A stretch of DNA of 64,000 bases from Panax quinquefolius (lineage: Eukaryota > Streptophyta > Magnoliopsida > Apiales > Araliaceae). A program made the translations under genes and the position numbers. The stretch lies in NCBI GenBank assembly GCA_020205615.1, contig CM035170.1, forward strand, positions 115,986,213 through 116,050,212, written 5' to 3'. Below the pieces are notes generated by a model. The model saw nothing but the letters and a program-made list of their open reading frames with translations, ran no database searches and had not been told where the DNA came from. Shown here piece after piece: positions 36,901 through 47,605 of this stretch (the first letter of the stretch is position 1; every line of letters starts with the position of its first letter).

Positions 36901-37207
36901 ATGAACAGTAAAATCACAAATTTGATAAAGTTATCCTTTTAATCGATTTGCTATACGGTGTTTAAGGTTTGGTATATTAAATGTTAGTAATGATTTGGAA
37001 TTTGAATGGGAAGCGTGGGTCTCGGGTCCAGATATTTAATAATAGATGGGCCTTTCCGATTTGGGCCTTTGATCTCCTTTCATTTCATTTTTCGTGAGCA
37101 ATACCCGGTACATTTCAATTACCTCTTATTATGGATCTTCAAGAAAATATCATGGATTATTTATAGTTTTCTATTAAACATTCTGCTCAACAAAAACTAG
37201 GGGCAAA

Positions 37208-37878
37208 TGTTGGGTCATGATATTTTATCTCATCGCACGTAAATTGGGCTTTACTCATTTAATTAATCTATCGGGCCTTTATTATCGAACCACGAAAGTC
37301 ATTGAGTTCAGCTTATCCTATTATTTCCATTTTGACTTATAAGACCGGATCGGTTCGGTGGATCGATCCTTTAGACATTTTAATATCTATTATTTTGATC
37401 AGTAATGATGAAAAAGCACGACGGTTGACTGTAGAACCCGCCACGCATTAATGTGGATGGGATTATAACCCACGGCGGTAGAAACAAAGTGACCAAAAGC
37501 AAAGTGGATAAACTACACGCAATTCAGAGAACCATCATCGATCAAGGGTGTGAAGGTAGTAGTAGTGGGTGGTACGGTAATCCGTGCAAGGAGAGTATGG
37601 CTTAGCAAGGAAGTCTTCACAAAGAGAGGTAGAGACACACATTTTTATCATTCATATTTACGTATTACACAACGAATTATTATGATCATCTATCTCAATA
37701 CACTAGACATTACATCCTCCATTTTGTTAACCTTGTGAACACGTTATCGACTCTCACGCTCGAAAGCTATCCCCGATTTTAATGCCGTCAAGCTTGTGGT
37801 GTTTATCGTGTTTTTATCGCGAGATCGATCGCGTGCCTTATGTGATTGGGACGTGTGAGAAAGATCTTGGCGTTAACA
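37208..37878 (+). repeat. 3' LTR of element D
   Basis: It runs from TGTTGGGTCATGA to GGCGTTAACA, is preceded by a polypurine tract at 37192-37207 and followed by the TATAG duplication at 37879-37883. Confidence 0.92.
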
Positions 37879-37932
37879 TATAGATATAGATGTATAAATT
37901 AATTATTTTGGGCTATATAATTGTGTATGCAG

Positions 37933-38354
37933 GTGCACATACCATAGGCCAAACACATTGTCAATTTGTCAGTTACAGACTCTACAACTTCACCATGACT
38001 GGAAATGCAGATCCAACCATAAGCCCTGCATTCTTAACACAACTTCAAACCCTTTGTCCCAAGAATGGGGACGGATCAAACGGCGTGGCATTAGATATAG
38101 ATTCCCAGCAGAAATTCGACGCGAGCTTCTTCAAGAACGTGCGCGATGGCAATGCAGTATTAGAGTCTGATCAAATGCTTTGGGGTGATTCTGAAACGCA
38201 AAGGATAGTTAAAAATTATGCAGGGAGCATTAGAGGGTTATTGGGGTTCATATTTGATTTTGAGTTTGAGAAAGCTATGATCAAAATGAGTAGCATTGAG
38301 GTTAAGACTGGAACTCAAGGAGAGATTAGAAAGATATTCTCTAAATTCAATTAA
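37933..38354 (+). pseudogene. Exon 4 of the disrupted peroxidase gene
   Basis: The acceptor tatgcag is followed by GTGCACATACC, giving AHTIGQTHCQF with the proximal heme-ligating histidine. RLYNF, DPTISPAFLTQLQTLCP, FDASFFKNV and GNAVLESDQMLW follow, all standard class III peroxidase blocks. The frame stays open for 139 codons to TAA. The C-terminus reads GEIRKIFSKFN, whereas the family usually has a cysteine after GEIRKN. This exon is separated from exon 1 by 27 kb, and from the second half of exon 3 by element D. Confidence 0.93.
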
Positions 38355-39311
38355 TTAGTATAATCACCGCTGAATTAAGTAGAGTAATGAGCCTTAATTG
38401 AGGAGTATATATGAAACCTATGTGCCAAAGAAAATAAATTCAATGACAGAAGCAGTATAACTTTTTTTCTTTTTTTTGGTGAAAGTGAAACCGAATGAAT
38501 ATTAATCTACTAGAGAATCTAAAACTTCACTTCAATTTGGTCCCTGCCAATTTTGGTACTTAGTTTCGTCCAAGTTAACTGTACATTTATTTATACTGAA
38601 CACAATAAATTGAATACATTAATCAGAATTAACCATATTAATTCCTACAAGTATAGTTAGTTATATACACAACAAAAGGAAGGAAAACTTGTTATATTTA
38701 TCGGTAAGCAAATCAAATGACAGAATATACTTACTAAATTGACTAACATTCATTCAGACCATATACAGAGTAATCTCCATAGATATTTAATGCATGGTAA
38801 CACGTGATTCAGCCATGTAAGAAAGTGACCAACTGATCATATTTAAAAAGGGTAGACTTCATAATATATGCTTTATTTCAAGGCATGCAAAAAAAAAAAC
38901 AGTGTCCAAAACATATCATGTGCGGCATGGCATATTGGCATGGCTATATACGTACTACTAGTATATTATAATCTGGCAATTTTTGGTTGTCTACATAAAT
39001 TGTGATTAGATAAAATAAGCATATGCATGCTAAATTAAAATTTCAAAGAAAAACAAAAACAGTTCAACTGTCTATTCTATTCTATTCATTTGGTAATAAA
39101 AAACCACAAGGCTTCCGATGGCTTCCTGTTCAGGAGTATCAATACACACGCACCTGTAATTATATTGAAATTAAATTATATCTATTCTTGCTTCACACGC
39201 TACAGCATGTCTGCTGGCGTTCATCTCTTTCTTTTTTCACCTCCATCATTAGCGCTTGGCTATACCATATATTGAGTATTTACTACACTAAGTATTACAT
39301 TTTTCTTTTTA

Positions 39312-39350
<39 letters not shown>

Positions 39351-39368
39351 CCGGATCTAATTAACCCC
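38355..39368. other. Intergenic DNA downstream of peroxidase exon 4
   Basis: Peroxidase 3' UTR-like sequence is followed by AT-rich DNA with no supported gene. An alternating ta run lies at about 39315-39346. Open frames here have no recognisable protein composition. Confidence 0.5.
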
Positions 39369-39523
39369 TTTTTAGCGATGGATCGAGCAACGATTCGATC
39401 CGTCGCTATATGTAGAACCGTCGTCTTAGTTTTTAGCGACATACAACATATAGCGACGGACAATATATAACGACGGAGCGAACATATAGCAACGGATCGT
39501 ATCGTCATCCGATCCGTCTCTAA
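39369..39523. mobile_element. Small fold-back MITE with AGCGACGGA motifs
   Basis: About 155 bp begins tttttagcgatggat and ends atccgtctctaaaag, which are inverted copies with few mismatches. Inside, agcgacggat-like words recur in both orientations (gatccgtcgcta, tagcgacata, tagcgacgga, aacgacggag), so the strand can fold on itself. Elements with such TTTAGCGACGG termini are common in plant genomes and usually relate to CACTA or Mutator-like transposons. No clear target duplication was found and the superfamily is open. Confidence 0.6.
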
Positions 39524-40762
39524 AAGAGAGTGAACAAAGATAACTAAATAAGGGATAAACTTAAAATTCGCACCATATATATATATATATACTTCGTCTT
39601 AATTCCTCTTTTCTAGTCTATTCTCTTATCTCTATCACCGAGCATCTTTTTGCTTCTCTTTCCTTCTCTACCTGCGGCCCGGCCTACGTAACGCAATTGA
39701 TTTACAAAAAGAGACATATTTTAATTTTCTAGATTATTTCATAAAATTATTTAAAAATATAAAATTTAGCAACATAAATAAATTAATATTAATTGTCAAT
39801 ATTATGATTTAACAAAATGACTTCAAAAAGTTAAAATTAGACCCTTTTTTGGAGTGAAATTTTAATACATAATATCATATAACACATATTTACCATACTA
39901 TAGTATATTTTTGAATTTTCTTTGATATTAGAGTATTTATTTATATATTTTTTTAGTAAGAAATCTAGAAAGATTAAAACGGAAAGCAGTTGTATGAGTA
40001 TCGGTCTCAAAAAACCTTCCAATTCTTTCCCAAAACTGATAGTTCCAAGAATTCCACGCCAACAGCATTCACAATCCACCCCCCAGCCACGCTAAACAAG
40101 GACACACGACGTCGTTTTGTCCTTCAATTTCCCTATCTGTCGTTATACCATCGACCAACACCACATGGCAGTGCCGTGACGAAACCTTTTGTTTCAAATT
40201 TTTATAAAAGAAAGACAGATTGAATAAAACTCTTTCTCTAAGCTTAAAAATTCTTATCTCAACTCTTTATTAGTATTATTTTAAATAATCTCAAGTTTAT
40301 TTATTTATTTTAAATAATTTATTTTTTATAATAATTGATTTATAATATTAATTATTGCATTTTTATTATTTTTATGTTTATAAAGTAGTATTGTTAAATT
40401 ATATAATTAAATTAAAATTTAAATATGGATAATTTTATTATCTTATTTTATAGTAGGATTTTTATGGTGGGAAGACGGAGGGACACCGGACATGTAAAGA
40501 GAAGCTTTCTAGGTTTGCCTCTCTCTGATACACAGTCACATGCATAAGGCCCGTACAATCACTCTACCCAAAAACCCTGTTTTTCTCTTTCTTTATTCAT
40601 CAATTATACAAAGAATATATATAAATATTCATACCTATAGCTTTAGCTTGAATAGTAAGTGAACATCCATTAGAAGCAACACTTGTTTTTTACTCGAGAA
40701 ACTTAATCTGTCATTATCCCTTTGCAAATTTATACTTAAAGATTCCATCTTTCTAGCTTCAA
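39524..40762. other. Intergenic DNA and promoter region of heme oxygenase gene
   Basis: No gene is seen before the HO1 start at 40763. A ta microsatellite lies at about 39574-39592. A tata-containing stretch at about 40615-40630, within 150 bases of the start codon, is the likely core promoter. The 5' UTR probably covers the last 100 or so bases. Confidence 0.5.
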
Positions 40763-43678
40763 ATGGCTTCAATCACTTCGATTTCTCAATCCCAACCCAA
40801 ATTCAACAAACCCCAAGTCCCTTCACCCAGAAAGCTTCAGACCACTTTCCTCTCTCTTTCCATCAAGAACCCTAGTCCCAATTCTTGGGGATTCATCAGA
40901 AAGTCTGTAGCTTTAAAGAAAATGGTGGTTGTGTCAGCAACAACTGCAGCGGAGAAGCCCCAGAAAAGGTATCCCGGGGAGGCTAAAGGGTTTGTGGAGG
41001 AGATGAGATTTGTGGCCATGAAATTACACACCAAGGATCAGGCTAAGGAGGGAGAAAAGGAGCCTCAGGGGAAGCCTGTGGCTAAATGGGAGCCTGCTAT
41101 TGAAGGCTACTTGAAGTTTTTGGTGGACAGCAAGTTTGTTTATGATACCCTTGAGGGAATCATTGCAAAGGCTGATTTTCCTGAATGTAAGTTGCTTAAT
41201 TTCCCTTGTTTTCTCATGTATGTGTGTTTAGCACGATGCTTTTTTTATCGGTTCCAATCAGCATCATATATATCTTCATTGCTAGGGAAAACTATTACAT
41301 TTGTATCTCATCTGTAGAAAAGGCCGATTTTCCTTGTGTGAGGCTCTGGTTTTGGTTGCAATTGGGGTGGGTGGAGGAGGGAAATATTATGGCTTTAATG
41401 GACGAACTAATCCTGTGAAATTGATCATATTATGTACACATATATGTTTTGTTATGCATCCATGGTTTGTGTCAAGCAACTGAGCAAAACTCTGATTCTT
41501 CATTAGTCTGCTTTTGCATCTGGGTCTATATTACCAATTAGTGATTCTTCGTATTTATTGTCAGGCTTCGGTTGATGAGTGCTTAGCATTTTCAATTGCA
41601 ATATCCAATAGATCTAATATTAAAACTTTCAATCTTGATAATTGTGGGGTAGTCGTTGCACCAATAAGTGGACTGAGAACTCTAGATATTCTCTTTGCAT
41701 GCTTTGATACCAATGCATAATTATGCTTTTCATTGTATTTGTTTTTTTTATGGTCTTTTGTGTCACATAGTCTTCCTCCCTAAATTAATGTTATTAAGTA
41801 GTTTATTTATTATAATTCATGTACCTGGGCTGGAGGGATGTTCCATGACAACTATATAAGGGCTAGGCTTGTGAAGTTCAAATCAGATTGAGTTATTTTG
41901 AGATTTTTATACAAATCAAGTCTTCTTGTTTGCTTTGGCTCTATCTATTTGGTGGATTTCCATTGTGTTTTATCCTGAGTGTTCTCTTGTGTTTCCTTCT
42001 CTCTGTTTTCATCACCTGGTGTCATGCTTCTTGTCATAAAAATGTTTCTAGATAATTATTCTATTGAATCCTTGATATTATAAATATACCATTATAAATA
42101 TACCATGGACTTGAGAAGGTCGTCTTAAGTGTAGCTTGTTTAATATGCACAAAGGGAAATAGGCTGTAAATGCTGAAGGTTATCTCTGTTGTCACTATTC
42201 AGTAATGGGAAAAGTAAAATAAGTTAAGGTTTTGAGTTTATGTTATTTTATATTTTTCCTTGAAGTTTCATTATTTTCTTTATTTTATTTAGTTGATTGA
42301 TTCTGTTGTTTTTCTTGTGGTGGTTTCCCATACCACATTTTAGTTAGGGAAGGAAATCAGGTCTTTGACCAAATGTTAGTGAAGCACTGAAGTTCATTTA
42401 TAATTGACTATTTCTATGAGATCCCTATGGAATTGCTTCACTAAACTGGGAGATGCAGAAACATGGTCTGTATAAAATGATTCTAGTTTGTTAGAGGCTT
42501 TAAACTTTAAAGCACTTAAAAGGATTAATCTTTTTAATTAGTTTATCGACTTAATACCTGTTTGTTTTGATTGTTCCTTCTTTTTTGTTGGTGTCTGGGG
42601 GTGGGGGGTGGGGGGTGGGGGGTGGGGGGGGGGTGGCATGATTTGGATTGTTCCAGTAATTAAAGTTTCAACTTTTGTAGCTAAGTGGGTTCTCATATGC
42701 ATAATATGATCAACTAGCTAAATTCCGTATATACTTTTGGTATTTGGCTACAGATGCTGAATTCAGGAACACAGGATTGGAAAGGTCAGAAAGCTTGGCA
42801 AAAGATTTGGAATGGTTTAAAGAGCAAGGTCATGCCATTCCTGAACCATCTTCTCCAGGTGTTAATTATGCACTTTACCTTGAAGAATTATCGAAGAAGG
42901 ATCCTCAGGCATTCATTTGCCACTTTTACAATATATACTTTGCCCACTCAGCCGGTGGTCGAATGATTGGAAAAAAGGTAACCAGTCACCTTTAATAACC
43001 TTTCCTGCATTTCTTTGTTTTCCTATCTGAAACAACTTGTGCATGGGGACAGTTAACGCTTCAACTGTGTGGCTTATTGGCCTCTATTATAGTAGTACGA
43101 GACGTATGCGACGTGTATGTGGGTGAATTGAGTTACACCGTAGCATATAGTCGTATTTACTATATGGAGGTGAACTGGGAATCTCAAAACAGAAACATAA
43201 CATAAAAGCAATCTAATGCATATACTACTTAAAGTAATGCCTCTAGTATTCAAGGCTTATCCAATCTTTCAGTTCATTCAATCTTTTGAGGGCCCTTTGG
43301 ATGTTGTTTAAGGTAATTCCTACAAGGTTGATGACTTACAAAAGTTTCTCTTCTTCACTTATTCAGGTAGCTGAAAAGATACTAGATGGTAAAGAGTTGG
43401 AATTCTACAAATGGGATGGTGAACTATCTCAACTGTTGCAGAATGTTAGGGAGAAGTTGAACAAAGTTGCTGAAGTAATCTCCTCCCCCAATTTTCCAAA
43501 CATTCTTAATTCTCTTGTTACATTACTTGTTTTCAGATTTACTAATTCTGAAATCTAACACATTTTACATATTGGTTTTACTCAGAGCTGGACTAGGGAG
43601 GAGAAGAACCATTGCTTGGAAGAAACAGAAAAATCATTCAAGTTCTCGGGGGATATTCTCCGTTTGATATTGTCTTGA
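40763..43678 (+). CDS. HO1: Plastid heme oxygenase 1 (HO1/HY1)
   Basis: The coding exons are 40763-41186, 42754-42977, 43367-43474 and 43586-43678 (TGA), joining in phase to 282 residues, the normal length of plant HO1. Residues 1-55 or so are Ser/Thr-rich with few acidic residues, a chloroplast transit peptide. The catalytic domain starts at [19 protein letters not shown]; the proximal heme-ligand histidine is in [12 protein letters not shown]. Distal-helix sequence [13 protein letters not shown] ends exon 2, followed by [20 protein letters not shown] and the closing [14 protein letters not shown]. The enzyme opens heme with ferredoxin-derived electrons to give biliverdin IX-alpha, CO and iron, the first committed step to the phytochrome chromophore. 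Conserved catalytic residues identify HO1-type rather than HO2-type proteins. All splice sites are GT-AG. Intron 1 (1.57 kb) carries a G-rich repeat. The gene looks intact. Confidence 0.95.
42597..42637 (+). repeat. G-rich (GGGGGGT)n tract in HO1 intron 1, G-quadruplex candidate
   Basis: Five runs of five to ten G separated by single T follow tgtct, on the transcribed RNA's sense strand. This greatly exceeds the four runs of three G needed for a G-quadruplex, and one-base loops favour stable folds. It ends about 115 bases before the exon 2 acceptor (exon starts at 42754). Confidence 0.8.
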
Positions 43679-44283
43679 TACTGTCCTTGTGAACTTAAAT
43701 AAATATAGGCGCAAGCTATAAATGTTTTGTGATATCAATGCTTTTGTGCAGAATCTGAACTTCTTTGAAAAACAATATGTAAATGTATATCAAGTGGTTC
43801 AAGGAAGTGATCAATCTATTATAGTCATTCATTCATTCATCTCCTTTTAAATCTGCTTTGCTTCTATCAAGTGTGGAATGGTTTGGTAGGAATTCAAACA
43901 TATGTTTCTTTTCCTACTATTCCATGTAGGAAACTAGTAAAGAAAGAAGTCACTAGAAGGGAACTTTCTTTACAAGTTTACTAAGTTTAAACTTATGTTA
44001 TTCATGTGAAAAGGATATTAAGAAAGTTTCACTCTTACGTGTATCAATTCTTTTATCATAATCCTTTTTTCCATAAATCCCATGTGGTCCGAGTCCGAAC
44101 ATGATCGGTGCTTCAATTATTAATGGAAAAAGGTCTACTATTGATAAGAGGGGACGTGTCTACATAATCACCAATTTCTTCAACTATTGATACACATAAT
44201 AAAAAATTATATACTGGACTAGTTTTTATAAAATATCTAGTGGTAACAACTAGACTCTTGTCGGTTATCGGTATTGTAGAAAA
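43679..44283. other. Intergenic spacer between HO1 and ATS3-like gene
   Basis: The spacer holds HO1 3' UTR-like sequence and the short promoter region of the next gene. The minus-strand open frame over 44113-44502 runs against the ATS3-like gene and has no family features. Confidence 0.5.
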
Positions 44284-44959
44284 ATGGTTAACAGATTCTC
44301 TTTTCTCCTCCTCTTTGCCCTCTTCATCTTCTCTGAAGCAAGATCTATAACCACAAAACAACCACATCTGCTCACATCCTTCAAGATCAAACCCAACCAG
44401 GTAAACTAATATATGTATATACTTCCCTCTGTTTCTTCTTCTTGTAATGTATATACTGAATCTCGTTTCAAAATTAGACTGCAAAGAGCTGTTCATACAC
44501 ACTGACCATCAAGACAAGCTGCTCTTCAACCTCATACACCAGAGACAAAATCAGTCTCGCATTCGGCGACGCTTATGGTAACGAGGTAAGTGTCAAATCG
44601 AAAATCGAAAATCAACCCACTCAATTAATGATAATGAAATTGAAGTTCAAGAAGTAATGGGTATGTTTTATATATTGGTAAATTTTGATGGGTAGGTATA
44701 TGCGCCAAGATTAGACGATCGGTACTCGAGGACGTTTGAGAAGTGCTCAACGGATACGTTTAACATACGTGGGCCGTGTACGTATGAGATCTGTTATATC
44801 TATTTGTTGAGGGTGGGATCGGACGGCTGGAAACCGGAGACTGTGAAGATCTACGCTCCTAATGGGAGGGCTGTTACATTTAACTATAATTCATTTTTGC
44901 CCAATGGAGTTTGGTTTGGGTTCAATCATTGTAATAGTGTGCCGGTTGAAGTTATGTAG
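44284..44959 (+). CDS. ATS3-like secreted protein with PLAT/LH2-type domain
   Basis: The coding exons are 44284-44400, 44478-44585 and 44696-44959 (TAG), all phase 0, giving 162 residues. Residues 1-20 (MVNRFSFLLLFALFIFSEA) are a clear signal peptide. The mature part has the embryo-specific protein 3 (ATS3) layout: CSYTLTIKTSCSST, then DKISLAFGDAYGNEVYAPRLDD, then FEKCSTDTFNIRGPCTYEIC, then SDGWKPETVKIY, ending NGVWFGFNHCNSV. The regularly spaced cysteines fit an extracellular disulfide-bonded beta-sandwich. ATS3 proteins are plant-specific and their biochemical role is poorly known. The gene is short, intact and well separated from its neighbours. Confidence 0.88.
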
Positions 44960-45181
44960 GAAATAACTATGAGGTCTTGGATCCAGGGCCAGGCAAAAAT
45001 GTTAAATTCAGACATGTTCTTTGGATTCATGTCATGTGCTTGCTTGGAATTTTGTTGCTATACAAACAATAATTTGCTTTCATTGTTGTTTAATAAGTTC
45101 CATACAAAAACTCATTTGTACGGTTGCTTTGCCTTCCATTTATTTAGGTAGATCAAAATTATAAACAAAATAAAACTGAAA

Positions 45182-45254
45182 CGCCCACCGTGGGGCTCGA
45201 ACCCACGACCACAAGGTTAAGAGCCTTGCGCTCTACCAACTGAGCTAGACGGGC
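45182..45254 (-). tRNA. tRNA-Lys (anticodon CUU)
   Basis: The reverse complement folds into a 73-nt cloverleaf. The acceptor stem GCCCGTC pairs with GGTGGGC, the D arm is AGCTCAGTTGGTAGAGC, the anticodon loop ACTCTTAAC contains CTT, and the T arm is GTGGGTTCGAGCCCCAC. The discriminator is G. Oligo-T downstream on the minus strand (tttc, tttt within 15 bases) suits RNA polymerase III termination. No intron and no CCA encoded, as expected for a nuclear gene. Confidence 0.96.
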
Positions 45255-45630
45255 ATATATGCTCTTCCCTGTCGTGACAGATAAATGTGGAAGGGATGGT
45301 ATTCTAGCTAAAAATCTCCAATGAGAGGTGGGTTTAACTGGGCTACAATTTTGGTCTCTTTATGACTCTCTCTCTTTTGTTTCATTTATTTGTTTTGAAT
45401 ATTGACCTTATCTTGATTATACGTATTGTATCTCCATTTTTTTAAAAAAATAAAATAAAATTGTATCTTGGATCTCACAGTTCTTGGTACAAACGTCTAT
45501 AATTTTGTGTCAAGTTTAAACTTGGTCTTTAGTTATTGTACTTTTTAAATCAAACCAGGGGATTGCAGGCCCTCCAAATTCTGGGTTGACTTGTGAAGGA
45601 TTAAAGTATGGTAAATACTGAAATCATCTA

Positions 45631-45703
45631 GCGCCTGTAGCTCAGTGGATAGAGCGTCTTTTTCCTAAGCAGAAAGTCGTAGGTTCGATCTCTACCTGGC
45701 GCG
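45631..45703 (+). tRNA. tRNA-Arg (anticodon CCU)
   Basis: A 73-nt cloverleaf with acceptor GCGCCTG / CTGGCGC, D arm AGCTCAGTGGATAGAGC, anticodon loop TTCCTAA (CCT) and T arm GTAGGTTCGATCTCTAC. A Pol III terminator tttt follows within about five bases. The anticodon stem has one mismatch: TCTTT against GCAGA leaves a T facing a C, where plant copies I recall have G. The T stem keeps a G-T wobble. It may be weak or a pseudogene, though the internal promoter boxes look intact. Confidence 0.9.
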
Positions 45704-47605
45704 CTAGTTTTGGTTTTGTTTATTATTTTATACTTGATTCCACAATCAGTGTAAATGGTTTTTTATGTAAAGGGAAAATATTAAATACGAATTATTAAGA
45801 GCTAAAATCATATTTTTTGTTTTTATTTTATACTATTTATTTTTTTTATGTAAAACCTCATGATTAAGGTAAACAAGCAAGAAGCAGTTGGGATGGGTAA
45901 AATCATAATTATTGTTGTCCAATAAGCCCAACACACCATTGGTAAATTGAATTATATAATGATCGCTCTACTACAAGCAAAGCAATGACAACCAAATGAT
46001 ACATTTCACAGTTCCATTGAAGTGATCCACAGATCCATAGCACCTGCCATTGTTCATTGGGATATACATATCTTCCCGATTAAGAATTATGTTCAATCAG
46101 CAATCCATTATCAAAAAATGTGCATAAACTTTTGTGCAATAGAAAATAGGCTCCCAGATATACTGAAAGGATATGATGCAGTCAATTAAAATACATTGGG
46201 ATTATATTCAATCTGGAAAAAAGTGGGATGGAAAATGGATTAAACAAATATATTCATGCAGCTATACCAAAAAAACTTCACAAGTGTGTGACAAGTTGAT
46301 ATACATGTTGTAAGAGCTTCTTTGCCATATTATACTATCAGTCTATCACTATGGGAGAAGCTATAGTGGCACTGGCATCCACAATCACAACTTTCAGGTT
46401 TCAGTAATTGAGAAATCATTCATCTTTAGTTTATATAGATTTCGTGATTACTTGTCAAATTACTTCCTTCTTTTCAGCTCCCATATATATATATATATAC
46501 ACACACAGCTTGAAACATAATGAGCAGTGTGCATATATACGAAACATGCATGTATTATATATTATATGTATTGTATTAAGAAAACCTGGTTTGATCGATG
46601 CTCGCTCTGAAGGAAATGACTGGAACTTATAGAGCTGGACATTGATTCATTTTGTAACTAGTTATAGCCAAATGGTATTTTTAAAATTAATATAATTTGT
46701 ATAAAAGCTAATAGTATTAGATTAAAATTATTTTAAAGACCCATTTTTGTTAGAATACATATATAGTAAATCAATTACTAATTAATAAGAAATCATTAAG
46801 ACCGTTTAATACTCCCTCTGTCCCAAATTAACTGCTCAGTTTTGACTTTTTTAAGTCAAATTGACTATTTTTAAAAGTAATAATTAAGCATATATAAATA
46901 TATTTCTAAAATTATAAAAATTGGGATTAATAATAAATTGTATATACTTTCTTTTGTTATAATCTCTTCACCTATATTTTAGCAAAAATAATAAAAAAAT
47001 TAGTTTTAAAAATGGTCAATTTGATTTTAAAAATCAAAGCCTCGAAAGAATTAATTGGCATTTTATGAAGAAGTTTTTAACTCTATTCATAGTGAAATAG
47101 ATATAGATAGATACACGAGTAAATGTTTTAACTTTGAAACTAGTGAACACCACTTGGAGGACAAATTAATATTTACAACATATTCCCTCCTTTATTTTTT
47201 AATTAAAGTTTTAGGATAAACACAAAAAATAAGAAATACAATTAATATTTTTTCTGATAAATATTACCTTTTAAAATTGATTGAAAAACAATTTAATCTT
47301 CAAATTACCAATAATTTAAATGAGATAGTCTTAATAACAAATAAAACTATAATTAAAATGTATTTTATTAATTCATGGAGCGCCACCCCAGCTCAGCATT
47401 CCAATCAATTTGTCCAGAAAATCTCTCGGGGCTGCTCTTGTCCAAAAGGATTAAAGCTCAACTGGTGTCACCTTTTCAACTTTGTGGCAACCAAAACCTA
47501 TTTTGTCTGCTTTATGCCTTCAAATATATTTTGTCACTCAACCAGCTAAATCCTTTGGGTAACTTCGATGACCAAAAGTATCAATAGTGTCGGTAAGGTA
47601 TCACT
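45704..47605. other. Intergenic DNA between tRNA-Arg and methyltransferase gene
   Basis: No supported gene. A ta/ca microsatellite lies at about 46482-46507. At 46812 the sequence tactccctctgtcccaaatt resembles a Stowaway-type MITE terminus, but I did not find its inverted partner. Sequence close to 47606 is probably the 3' UTR of the minus-strand methyltransferase gene. Confidence 0.5.

Larger units (their letters stand above)
28513..37878 (+). mobile_element. Element D: Tat-lineage Ty3/gypsy retrotransposon in peroxidase intron 3
   Basis: The 9.4 kb element is bounded by LTRs 28513-29175 (663 bp) and 37208-37878 (671 bp), both TGTTGGGTCATGA...GGCGTTAACA. TATAG flanks both sides. A primer-binding site starts at about 29177 (TTGGCGCTAGAAGG), different from the Met-type site of A to C. 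A polypurine tract (aaaactaggggcaaa) precedes the 3' LTR. It encodes protease, reverse transcriptase, RNase H, a second archaeal-type RNase H and integrase, the dual-RNase H layout of the Tat lineage. Gag is absent. Downstream are five 139-bp tandem repeats and a degenerate antisense reading frame, both known from Retand-like Tat elements. Frameshifts make it inactive as sequenced. Confidence 0.92.

Noticed and set aside
41206..41720. Small plus-strand frames in HO1 intron 1
   Set aside because: They lie between well-defined exons 1 and 2 of HO1 and have no protein-family features.
44113..44502. 129-codon minus-strand frame
   Set aside because: It is antisense to exon 1 and the start of exon 2 of the ATS3-like gene, which has a signal peptide, correct splice sites and family motifs on the plus strand.
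46812..46870. Stowaway-like MITE end (tactccctctgtccc)
   Set aside because: No inverted partner with a TA duplication was found within 600 bases, so only a fragment can be claimed.
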